From Gammaproteobacteria bacterium (GTDB lineage: Bacteria; Pseudomonadota; Gammaproteobacteria; Steroidobacterales; Rariloculaceae): DNA of 45,863 bases. Location: assembly GCA_022825505.1 (NCBI GenBank), contig JAJDWR010000023.1, forward strand, positions 1-45,863, read 5' to 3'. Within the stretch, counting starts at the first letter, position 1. The number at the start of each line of letters is the position of its first letter. A model generated the notes under the pieces. The model saw only the letters and a program-made list of their open reading frames with translations, was not told where the DNA came from and searched no databases. The position numbers were made by a program, and so were the translations under genes. Below, piece by piece: positions 31,343-38,721 of the stretch.

Positions 31343-31399
31343 GCGATTGCGGACGATTTTCCGGAATCGAACAACCAGGCCCTCGCATTAGCGAACCGC
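31343..31399 (-). pseudogene. Second parE scrap, copy B of the 57-bp repeat
   Basis: A short piece reading CEGLVVRFRKIVRNRC in the ParE frame, preceded by an in-frame stop. It matches copy A at 49 of 57 bases. Its upstream edge coincides with the last codons and stop of the methyltransferase gene. It is either the remnant of another parE or a by-product of recombination that copied part of the first. Confidence 0.55.
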
Positions 31400-32305
31400 T
31401 CCGCTGGCAGAATTGATTTCATCGGCTGCATTCAGCAGTTCATTCTTGTCCATTTCGCTGAAATCTCCCCGGTGCAACGCGTCCAATCCGGCATCAATCT
31501 CCGAGCGGAGTCGGGACTGCCTTTTCCGAACCAGTACCCGCGCCTTGCTGCCAATGGGAAACAGCCGGTAAACCGCGTTCATCATCGGCTTGTTCGAATA
31601 GGTTTGCCAGATGACAAGTTCAAAGTCCGTTTCGCGGAGAAGGTACTCGAATGACCGGCGACAGTACTCGTTGCAATGGCCAGGGCGCCAGTCCGCGGCG
31701 TATTTCCCGCGCTGCAACCCCCTGTTCTTGCGTAGGCGCTTGACCGCGTAGTTCAGCGATCGCGTGTTCGGAAATTCCAGCAGCGCCAGGCCATTGTCCT
31801 TTAGCAGGTTGGCGATCCTGCGCATCGCCAGGATGGGATCGGGCAAGTGTTCCAGGACATGGCGCAGCACGACAATGTCGTACTCGATGTTGTCGGGATT
31901 CTCGTATTCGAGGAAGTCGCCGACGATGACTTCGATGCCCTGGTCTTCGGCGATGTCGCGCGCGGCCTTCTCGGTCAATTCCATCCCGCGTACCTGCCAG
32001 CCTTCCCTTCGCGCCAGGTACAGCAGGCCGCCGTTGCCGCAACCGATGTCCATGATGGATCCCGGCTCGCCGGCGTGCCGGCGCAGGAATGACCAGCTTG
32101 CCCGGATGGCCTTGTTGGTCTTGTGATTAACCTGCTCCGGGCTAACGTAGGACTCGACGTATTGAGCCTGGTCCATGCCGCAGTCGAGGTCGTAGTTCCA
32201 CAGGCTGCATCGTCTGCAGCGGTAGTAGAGGAGATCGCGGTTGCGTCCCTCCCGCATCCACAGCTTAAGGTTGTTGCTTCCGCACAGCCGGCATGCGTGC
32301 AACAT
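31388..32305 (-). CDS. Class I SAM-dependent methyltransferase with N-terminal zinc ribbon
   Basis: A 305-residue methyltransferase. An N-terminal zinc-binding module has C5, C8, C30 and C33. The Rossmann core starts with IMDIGCGNGGLLYLARREGW (SAM-binding motif I), followed by VGDFLEYENPDNIEYDIVVLRHVLEHLPDP. Proteins with this layout (zinc ribbon plus Methyltransf_23-like domain) often act on sugars or lipids in surface polysaccharide pathways, but the substrate here is unknown. Its last codons run into the second parE scrap, so the C-terminus may have been changed. Confidence 0.8.
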   Translation of the reverse strand: MLHACRLCGSNNLKLWMREGRNRDLLYYRCRRCSLWNYDLDCGMDQAQYVESYVSPEQVNHKTNKAIRASWSFLRRHAGEPGSIMDIGCGNGGLLYLARREGWQVRGMELTEKAARDIAEDQGIEVIVGDFLEYENPDNIEYDIVVLRHVLEHLPDPILAMRRIANLLKDNGLALLEFPNTRSLNYAVKRLRKNRGLQRGKYAADWRPGHCNEYCRRSFEYLLRETDFELVIWQTYSNKPMMNAVYRLFPIGSKARVLVRKRQSRLRSEIDAGLDALHRGDFSEMDKNELLNAADEINSASGAVR

Positions 32306-32392
32306 GGATGTTCGCCCGCTATTCGTCAGATTGATGGAACGCTATGCGGCGAATCCACGATAGCAGTCGAGAGCCGTCGATCCGGGAGGATT

Positions 32393-32680
32393 TCAATCCT
32401 GATTGCCGACCGCTTCCTCCAGCGCCGATTCGGCCGCGTCGAACATCTGAGCAAGCACTCGTCGGTGCTGCTGCTTCAATTGTTCGACCTGACGCCAGAG
32501 TACGTCCGTGATTTCCTTCATTGCCTTGTCACGCGTTTCGGGCGAAAGCGTGGTGTCGTTCTTGAATTCGTATTTCTCGACCGTGAACTCGGCAATGTCC
32601 GAGATGTTGTCGCCGACGATGTTGAAATCGACCGCATACCTGACTGTCAGGATTTTTTCTCCAACCTCACTGTTGGCCAT
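32393..32680 (-). CDS. Unrecognised small protein downstream of the STAS gene
   Basis: A 95-residue protein I do not recognise. The N-terminal half looks like beta strands (KILTVRYAVDFNIVG, IAEFTVEKYEF). The C-terminal half is a long amphipathic helix (ITDVLWRQVEQLKQQHRRVLAQMFDAAESALEEAV). It is acidic and probably soluble. GGAG eight bases before the ATG supports the start. It lies 55 bases after the STAS gene on the same strand, which suggests co-transcription and a possible role in the same signalling step. Confidence 0.6.
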   Translation of the reverse strand: MANSEVGEKILTVRYAVDFNIVGDNISDIAEFTVEKYEFKNDTTLSPETRDKAMKEITDVLWRQVEQLKQQHRRVLAQMFDAAESALEEAVGNQD

Positions 32681-32735
32681 TTCAGTTGCTCCAGCGAAAA
32701 GTTACGCAGTTTCCGGCGATTCCGAAAACTGCGGA

Positions 32736-33074
32736 CTAACCGCCGACAGCGGCCAGGGCGTCCGCCTGTGAAGAGTGGGTGGAAATGATCTGGTCGAAAC
32801 CGCTGATCTGAAAGATTTCCGCGATGGGTTCGGAAAGCGAGCAGAGCGCGAACTTGACGTTGCGCTTGCCCAGGGTCTTGGCAATGAGCAGGATCGCGCG
32901 CAATCCGGCACTGCTGATGTAGGAGAGATCCTCGCAATCGATGATGACAGGGCCCTCGCAATCCCGGATGGCGGTCTGCACGGCAGCTTCGAAATCCCGC
33001 GCGTTGGCGCCGTCGATGCGGCCCGCGGCCCTGGCGATCAGCGCACCGTCCCTGTTTTCGGTGGAAATTTCCAT
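32736..33074 (-). CDS. STAS-domain protein, anti-sigma factor antagonist type
   Basis: A 112-residue single STAS domain like SpoIIAA/RsbV. The phosphorylatable serine lies in DLSYISSAGLRAIL (S55 by alignment with SpoIIAA). The rest follows the family (VIIDCEDL before, KTLGKRNVKFALCSLSEPIAEIFQISGFDQII after). Such proteins work in partner-switching with a serine kinase of the RsbW type and a PP2C phosphatase. Neither is visible in this window, so partners must be elsewhere. Confidence 0.85.
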   Translation of the reverse strand: MEISTENRDGALIARAAGRIDGANARDFEAAVQTAIRDCEGPVIIDCEDLSYISSAGLRAILLIAKTLGKRNVKFALCSLSEPIAEIFQISGFDQIISTHSSQADALAAVGG

Positions 33075-33270
33075 CTAACCAAGATTCCAGAATGGTTCAA
33101 CAGCGGCGCAGTATACCAATTACCACTTGCAGCACAATGAAGATTCCGTCAATTCGACCCCGATTTGGGGTCTTGCCCGGATTCGACTCCAAATACAGGC
33201 CCGACGCGCCCTGGCGTGACCGTGCGCTCTCTCTGCGACGAGCATGGGTTTCGCGGGCAAACACGGGCTG

Positions 33271-33585
33271 CTAGCCGGACTCGTCGGCAGCGCCGCACTG
33301 CCAGCAGGCGGCGAACTGGCCTTCATTGCTCTCGCCGCATCGCCGGCATCGCCAGGGCCCGCGCGGCGCGGCGGTTTGCTCCATGTCCCTGATCAGCGCC
33401 TGCGCGCGGGCGAGATCACTATCCTTGACCACCCAGAGTTCTGGAAGACATTCCAGAAACGGTATTTCGCCCAGGCCGCCGGAGAGCTGTTCGTTCTTGA
33501 CCAGGCAAGCGATTCCGGACTGCTCGAGCAGGTTCCGCACGTGGCCCACATGAGCCAGGGATTCATGGGAGATCAATCTCTTCAT
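33271..33585 (-). CDS. DUF2007 domain protein with C-terminal zinc ribbon
   Basis: A 104-residue protein. The first 70 residues match DUF2007 (MKRLISHESLAHVGHVRNLLEQSGIACLVKNEQ, then PELWVVKDSDLARAQALI), a ferredoxin-like fold suspected to be a signalling module. The end is a zinc ribbon with two CxxC pairs (CRRCGESNEGQFAACWQCG). It starts 10 bases after trpA and so is probably the last gene of the trp operon. A hairpin, GACCCC-gattt-GGGGTC, lies about 100 bases after its stop. Its role in tryptophan metabolism, if any, is unknown. Confidence 0.78.
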   Translation of the reverse strand: MKRLISHESLAHVGHVRNLLEQSGIACLVKNEQLSGGLGEIPFLECLPELWVVKDSDLARAQALIRDMEQTAAPRGPWRCRRCGESNEGQFAACWQCGAADESG

Positions 33586-33595
33586 GGCAGGAGGA

Positions 33596-34360
33596 TCAGG
33601 GCCTCAGGCCGGTCAGAAACTCGCCCGGACTGTCGCCGCGCTCCAGGACTTCCACCAACGCGGAGCCGACGACGACGCCGTCTGCGTGGCGGGCAATGCG
33701 TTGCACCTGCTCCCGGGAGCGCACGCCGAATCCCGCGCAGACGGGTACGTGCGACTTTTCCGCGACCGTACGCAAATAGGCGGTGAGTTCGGTGGGCAGA
33801 TCGACCTCGCCACCGGTGATACCCGTGCGCGTAACCGCATACACGAATCCCTGGCTCTGTCCGCATAGCTCGGTCAGGCGCTCGGCGGACGTTGCCGGCG
33901 TCACGAGTTGCACCAGCGCCAGGCCCTCCGGTTCCAGGCACGCCCTGAACGGCGCGCTTTCCTCAAGGGGAAGATCGGGCACGATGAAGCCGCTCACGCC
34001 CGCCTCCCGGGCGCGCGCGGCGAGCCTGTCGTAACCGAACGTGAGCAACGGATTCAGGTAACTCATCAACAGCAGCGGCGGGGATCCGGGCGCCGTGCTT
34101 CGGCCGGCCAGCCGGTCCAGGATCCACCGCAGGCTCACGCCGTTCTCGATGGCCGCGTGGCTGGAGCGCTGGATGGTCACGCCATCCGCCATGGGATCGG
34201 TGAAGGGCACCCCGATCTCCACGGCATCCGCCGCGTCCTCGACCTGCGAAAGCACGTCCAGAAAGCTGTCCGCGGCGGGATATCCGGCAGTCAGGAAGGC
34301 GATCAGGGCCGGACCGTCGGCGGCTTCCAGTGCCCGCTCGATCACTTCATGAGGCGGCAT
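33596..34360 (-). CDS. trpA: Tryptophan synthase alpha subunit
   Basis: Cleaves indole-3-glycerol phosphate to indole and glyceraldehyde 3-phosphate. The active-site residues are E48 in DAVEIGVPFTDP and D59 in PMADG. Other family features include LIAFLTAGYP, MSYLNPLLTFGYDRL, GFIVPDLPLEES and GFVYAVTRTGITGG. At 254 residues it is slightly short. It overlaps trpB by 14 bases. Confidence 0.96.
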   Translation of the reverse strand: MPPHEVIERALEAADGPALIAFLTAGYPAADSFLDVLSQVEDAADAVEIGVPFTDPMADGVTIQRSSHAAIENGVSLRWILDRLAGRSTAPGSPPLLLMSYLNPLLTFGYDRLAARAREAGVSGFIVPDLPLEESAPFRACLEPEGLALVQLVTPATSAERLTELCGQSQGFVYAVTRTGITGGEVDLPTELTAYLRTVAEKSHVPVCAGFGVRSREQVQRIARHADGVVVGSALVEVLERGDSPGEFLTGLRP

Positions 34361-35627
34361 GGGCGGTCTCCTCTACGCCAGTGGACGTGACCGGAAAGCG
34401 GCGCAGGATAGGCATGTCCTTGTCGCCGCGGCCAGACAGGCCGATCAGGATTCGCGCGCCCGGATTTTCGGCGGCCCAGCGGCGGGCGCCCGCAATGGCG
34501 TGGGCGCTCTCCAGCGCGGGAAGGATTCCCTCGGCGGCGCAGCACTCGGCGACGGCGTCCAGCGCCTCTTCGTCGCTGGCGGTGACGTAGTCCACCCGGC
34601 CGATCATCTGCAGCAGCGAATGCTCCGGCCCCACGCCTGGATAGTCCAGCCCGGCCGACACGGAATGAGTCTCCTGTATCTGGCCATCGTCGTCGTACAA
34701 CAGCATGGAATGGGCGCCGTGCAGCACGCCGGGCCGTCCGCCGCTCAGGGTCGCCGAATTTTCGCCCAGCGCCCCGCCCCGCCCGCCGGCCTCCACGCCA
34801 ACCAGCGCCACGTCCTCGTCCCCGATGAATTCGTGGAACAGCCCGATGGCGTTGGAACCGCCGCCGACACAGGCGAATACGGCATCCGGCATGCCCGCGC
34901 GCGCGGTGAGCTGAGCCTTCGCCTCCCGGCCGATCACCGACTGCAGTTCGCGCACCAGGTAAGGATATGGATGAGGTCCGACGGCGGATCCCAGCAGGTA
35001 ATGGGTCCCCACCGGATCCGTGACCCAGTCCCGAATCGCTTCGTTGACTGCGGACCGCAGGGTTCGGTCGCCGGAGGTGACCGGGACCACGGTGGCGCCC
35101 AGGCGATGCATGCGGTCCACGTTGGGGGCCTGACGCTCGACATCCACCTCGCCCATGTAGACCACGCACGGCAGGCCCAGCCGGGCACAGGCGGCGGCGG
35201 CCGCCACGCCATGCTGCCCCGCACCGGTCTCGGCGACGATCCGCTCGGCGCCGATCGACCGCGCCAGCAGGCCCTGGCCGATGGCGTTGTTGATCTTGTG
35301 GGCCCCGGTGTGCGTAAGGTCCTCCCGTTTCAGCCAGACTTCCGCACCCCACCGGGCCGACAGGCCGGCCGCGCGCGTGAGCGACGTCGGCCGCCCCACC
35401 CAGTCCTGCAACTCCTCGTTCAGACGCTGTTGAAACGCCTCGTCCGGCAGCAGCCGGTAGACGCCCTCGGTCAATCGATGCACGGCCGGCATGAGCGTCT
35501 CGGGCACGTAACAGCCGCCAAAGGGTCCAAACCGGCCCCTGGCGTCCGGGAGCCTGCCTGCGACAAGATCACTTAGCAGACGGGCGTGTCCGGCTGCCCT
35601 CGACGACGTTGCCGTATTAGTGGACAT
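34347..35627 (-). CDS. trpB: Tryptophan synthase beta subunit
   Basis: A PLP enzyme that joins indole and serine to give tryptophan. The PLP lysine is K111 in HTGAHKINNAIGQ. The phosphate-binding loop GGGSNAIGLFHEF and the ETGAGQHGVA motif are intact. FGPFGGCYVPETLMPAV marks the start of the conserved fold; about 30 residues precede it. The 426-residue length is normal. It overlaps trpF by 11 bases upstream and trpA downstream. Confidence 0.97.
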   Translation of the reverse strand: MSTNTATSSRAAGHARLLSDLVAGRLPDARGRFGPFGGCYVPETLMPAVHRLTEGVYRLLPDEAFQQRLNEELQDWVGRPTSLTRAAGLSARWGAEVWLKREDLTHTGAHKINNAIGQGLLARSIGAERIVAETGAGQHGVAAAAACARLGLPCVVYMGEVDVERQAPNVDRMHRLGATVVPVTSGDRTLRSAVNEAIRDWVTDPVGTHYLLGSAVGPHPYPYLVRELQSVIGREAKAQLTARAGMPDAVFACVGGGSNAIGLFHEFIGDEDVALVGVEAGGRGGALGENSATLSGGRPGVLHGAHSMLLYDDDGQIQETHSVSAGLDYPGVGPEHSLLQMIGRVDYVTASDEEALDAVAECCAAEGILPALESAHAIAGARRWAAENPGARILIGLSGRGDKDMPILRRFPVTSTGVEETAHAAS

Positions 35628-36216
35628 GGGCCTGTTCTCTCTCTGCAGCCCGCACGCGGGCGATGAATTCTCCGATCTTCCCGGGGTCCTTGACGCCGCG
35701 TTCGCGTTCCACTCCGCTGGACACGTCCACGCCCCATGGCTTTACCGATTTGATGGCCTCGATGACGTTGCCGCAGTCCAGTCCACCCGCGAGTATCACG
35801 CGCGTGCGGGCGGCAACGCGGGCGGCTCCCGGCCAATCGGCGCGTTCGCCGTGGCCGCTTTGCGCACCCTCGAAAAGGATCCGGGCAGGCCACCGGCCGT
35901 CTGTCGGCCCTGCATTGCGGTAAACCGGCAGGGGCTTGCAATCCAGCCGTCCCAGGGTTGCGAAATCCTCGGCATCGGCTTGCAGCCAATCGGGCTCGAA
36001 TACGTCCCTGACCCGCGCCCAGTCGCCGGCGTCGGGATGCCGCATCACCGCGACTCGAATGACCCGCCCCCCAAGATTGCCGCAAAGGTCGCGCGCCTTC
36101 TCCGGCGTCACCTGCCGGGGCGAGCTGGCGAACACGAACCCAAGCGCGTCGGCGCCGGCGGCAACGGCGACCGCAACGTCGTCGGGCGTGCTCAGGCCGC
36201 AAATCTTTATGAACAC
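35617..36216 (-). CDS. trpF: Phosphoribosylanthranilate isomerase
   Basis: The third tryptophan step, an Amadori rearrangement. FIKICGLSTPDDVAVAVAAGADALGFVF is the family N-terminus, with the catalytic cysteine in KICG. The second catalytic Asp lies in ILAGGLDCGNVIEAI or in the following VDVSSGVE. No ATG fits, so I take the GTG directly before FIKICGL, with GGGAG six bases upstream. It overlaps the end of trpC by 10 bases. TrpF and TrpC are separate here, unlike the fused enzyme of E. coli. Confidence 0.93.
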   Translation of the reverse strand: MFIKICGLSTPDDVAVAVAAGADALGFVFASSPRQVTPEKARDLCGNLGGRVIRVAVMRHPDAGDWARVRDVFEPDWLQADAEDFATLGRLDCKPLPVYRNAGPTDGRWPARILFEGAQSGHGERADWPGAARVAARTRVILAGGLDCGNVIEAIKSVKPWGVDVSSGVERERGVKDPGKIGEFIARVRAAEREQAHVH

Positions 36217-37082
36217 GGCCTGCTCCCAAGTGCCTGCGCCCCGGCCGCTGCCATCGCTGCCAGTTCCTGCGTGGCGTCGGCGGCACGCATCAGCGCCGAG
36301 CCGACCAACGCGGCGCGGTAACCCAGCGACGCAACCGCGGCAATATGGTCGGCACCCTCGATCCCGCTCTCCGCCACCGCGGGCAGGTGCGGCGGCAGGT
36401 GCGGCGCCAACTGGCGGAACCGATCGCGGTTGACCGCAAGATTTCGCAGATCCCGGCAATTGACCCCGCAGAGCAGCAGTGGCGAGTCGTCCGGCGCAGA
36501 TCCGCCCGGCGGTGCGCCGATCCCGCCGATGCGCTCCAGATCGGCTTCGTCGAAGCCCTCCAGCAGGACAAACAGCCCGCACTGTGCTGCGCAGGCCAGC
36601 AGTTCCCCTACCTCCGCGTCACTCAGCATGGTGACGATGACCAGCACGCCGCCGGCGCCTGCAGCCCGCGCCTCCAGCACCTGGTACGGGTCGGTGAGGA
36701 AGTCCTTGCGCATGGCGGGAATCCGGTACGCCGTCAACGGCCCCGCTGCTGTGCGCAGATCATCCAGACTGCCGCGAAATTCTTCCGGCTCGGTCAGCAC
36801 AGAAACGGCCGCGGCGCCGCCGGCGCCATAGGCACGGACTTGCGCATCGCCGTCGAAGTCCTGCGCTGCCAGCGATCCTGCCGCCGGAGAGCGGTACTTG
36901 AGTTCCGCGATCATGCCGAACTCCCCCAGCCTCAGCGGCGGCGGGGCCGGCGTAGCCAGTGCCCGTGCCAGCAGCGCCCCCTCGGGCTCCCGCTTGCGGG
37001 CCTCGCGGGCCCGTGCGCGGCTGCTGCTTGCCATCCTTCCGAGGAAGGATTCGCCGGGGGATTGCCGCACGGCCGCCATCAT
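36207..37082 (-). CDS. trpC: Indole-3-glycerol phosphate synthase
   Basis: Closes the indole ring. The catalytic lysines lie in MIAELKYRSPAAGSL and PAMRKDFLTDPYQV. GVNCRDL replaces the usual GINNRDL-type motif, and AESGI supplies the glutamate. The protein carries a small insert rich in Gly and Pro near GAPPGGSAPDDS. The start is one of several closely spaced codons: a TTG overlapping the trpD stop, or the ATG used here with GGA six bases upstream. It is a single-function protein, not fused to TrpF. Confidence 0.92.
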   Translation of the reverse strand: MMAAVRQSPGESFLGRMASSSRARAREARKREPEGALLARALATPAPPPLRLGEFGMIAELKYRSPAAGSLAAQDFDGDAQVRAYGAGGAAAVSVLTEPEEFRGSLDDLRTAAGPLTAYRIPAMRKDFLTDPYQVLEARAAGAGGVLVIVTMLSDAEVGELLACAAQCGLFVLLEGFDEADLERIGGIGAPPGGSAPDDSPLLLCGVNCRDLRNLAVNRDRFRQLAPHLPPHLPAVAESGIEGADHIAAVASLGYRAALVGSALMRAADATQELAAMAAAGAQALGSRPCS

Positions 37083-37084
37083 CG

Positions 37085-38116
37085 TCAATCCACGCTGGCC
37101 ACAAACGCCTGAAGCCTTTCCACGAAGCTGCGCCCGCCGCCTTCCTCGAGGACGGAGCGGGCACGCCGAACAGCGCTACCGGCGTCGGAGGCCTCGCCGG
37201 TCACTTCCAGTGCAAGCGCTGCACCAATAACCAGGGCATCCCGGTGCGCCTGGGTGTCGCCGCCGCACAGCGCATCGCGCAGCCGAGCCGCATTGTCCCC
37301 GGGCTCTCCCCCCTTGAGCGCATCTTCCGTGCACCGGGAAAGCCCGTAGTCGGCGGGGTCGCGCACCTCCCGGACCACCGAACCGGGCCGCACATCGAAA
37401 CAGACGAAGGGACCCACCGGAGTGGGTTCGTCCCAGCCGCGGGCGCCGTGGACCACGAAACTCCGCGTCGCGTCCATCCCGGAAAGCGTCTCGGCCATGA
37501 GTTCCGCCATGGGTTCGCTGAACGCGCCGATGACGTTGAAGGGCGGCCGTGCCGGATTGGTCAGCGGCCCGAGGATATTGAACAGCGTGCGCACGCCCAT
37601 GGCCGCGCGTACCGGTCCGATGTGGCGCATCGCCGGATGATGGTTGGGAGCGAACAGAAAGGTGAATCCGGTGTCCCGCAGGCAGGCGCCGATCTGCCGA
37701 TCCACAAGCGGCACGGGCAGTCCCAGCGCCATCAGCGCGTCGGCGCTGCCGGAGCGGCTGGAAATGGACCGATTGCCGTGCTTGACCACCTGCGCACCGC
37801 AGGCAGCCGCCAGCAGCGCGCTGCCCGTAGACAGGTTGAGACTGGCCGAGCCGTCGCCGCCGGTGCCGACGACGTCCACAAAGGCGCCTCCGGGCGGAAT
37901 GTCCGGACTGACCGCCAGGTCGCGCATGGCCCGGGCCGCTCCCCGTATCTCCGCTGCGACCTCGCCCTTCGCCCTGAGCGCAGCCAGCAGCCCGCCTGCC
38001 AGCGGCGCCGGTAACTCGCCGGTGCCCATGGCATGCAGCATCGACTCCGACTCCACCTCGGTGAGGTGAGTACCCGCCAGTACCTTCTCCAGCCATGCCA
38101 CCGCTTGCGAACTCAT
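37085..38116 (-). CDS. trpD: Anthranilate phosphoribosyltransferase
   Basis: Transfers phosphoribose from PRPP to anthranilate. The PRPP-binding motif VDVVGTGGDGSASLNLST and the HGNRSISSRSGSADAL loop are intact, and FLFAPNHHPAMRHIGPVR matches the family. The ATG with GGAGG six bases upstream lies just after the trpG stop (GGT TGA CG ATG). A TTG two codons earlier overlaps that stop and could also serve. At 343 residues the length is normal, and it is a separate protein from TrpG. Confidence 0.95.
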   Translation of the reverse strand: MSSQAVAWLEKVLAGTHLTEVESESMLHAMGTGELPAPLAGGLLAALRAKGEVAAEIRGAARAMRDLAVSPDIPPGGAFVDVVGTGGDGSASLNLSTGSALLAAACGAQVVKHGNRSISSRSGSADALMALGLPVPLVDRQIGACLRDTGFTFLFAPNHHPAMRHIGPVRAAMGVRTLFNILGPLTNPARPPFNVIGAFSEPMAELMAETLSGMDATRSFVVHGARGWDEPTPVGPFVCFDVRPGSVVREVRDPADYGLSRCTEDALKGGEPGDNAARLRDALCGGDTQAHRDALVIGAALALEVTGEASDAGSAVRRARSVLEEGGGRSFVERLQAFVASVD

Positions 38117-38118
38117 CG

Positions 38119-38721
38119 TCAACCTCCGGGGGATTCGGTTTCGGCAGGTCCGGTCTTCAGGAAATTGGCGAGAAGTTCCGGGCCGTGCGGGGTCAGAACG
38201 CTTTCCGGATGATACTGCACGCCGTCCACCTGAAGACTACTGTGGCTTACGCCCATGATCTCGCCGTCCCCGGTCCGTGCAGTGATCTTCAGAACTTCCG
38301 GAACGCGGTCGCGATGCGCCGCAAGCGAATGGTAGCGGCCGGCTTCGAAGGGATTCGGCAGGCCTTGGTAGATATCGGTTCCGTCGTGGCTGATCTGCGA
38401 TGTCTTGCCGTGCATCAGGCTGCCCGCGGAGACAATCTCGCCGCCGAAGTGCTCCACGATGCACTGGTGCCCCAGGCAAACTCCGAGGATGGGTATCCTG
38501 CCGGCAAAACGCTCGATCATCGCGAGCGATACGCCGGCATCGGAGGGCCGGCCGGGACCCGGTGAGATGACCAGGTGCGTCGGCTCGCAAGACTCGGCGG
38601 TTTCGGCATCGATGGCGTCGTTGCGGTAGACGGCGACATCCGCATCCAGCACGAGAAATGCCTGCACCAGGTTGTAGGTGAAGGAGTCGTAGTTGTCGAT
38701 CAACAGCAGCCGGGCGCTCAC
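38119..38721 (-). CDS. trpG: Anthranilate synthase component II (glutamine amidotransferase)
   Basis: Supplies ammonia from glutamine to TrpE. LLLIDNYDSFTYNLVQ opens the protein, the nucleophilic cysteine lies in ILGVCLGHQCI, and the His-Glu pair in VQYHPESVLT. ISPGPGRPSDAG is also conserved. The 200-residue length is normal. It overlaps trpE by four bases. The same subunit may also serve PabB (4-aminobenzoate synthesis), as in some bacteria. Confidence 0.95.
   Translation of the reverse strand: MSARLLLIDNYDSFTYNLVQAFLVLDADVAVYRNDAIDAETAESCEPTHLVISPGPGRPSDAGVSLAMIERFAGRIPILGVCLGHQCIVEHFGGEIVSAGSLMHGKTSQISHDGTDIYQGLPNPFEAGRYHSLAAHRDRVPEVLKITARTGDGEIMGVSHSSLQVDGVQYHPESVLTPHGPELLANFLKTGPAETESPGG

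Noticed and set aside
26689..31399. Prophage or integrative element
   Set aside because: No integrase, transposase, phage structural gene or repeated tRNA end is visible within the window, so only an accessory island is claimed.
33156..33172. Hairpin GACCCC-gattt-GGGGTC after the DUF2007 gene as the trp operon terminator
   Set aside because: Only six base pairs and no T-run on the minus strand; kept as a remark, not as a terminator.
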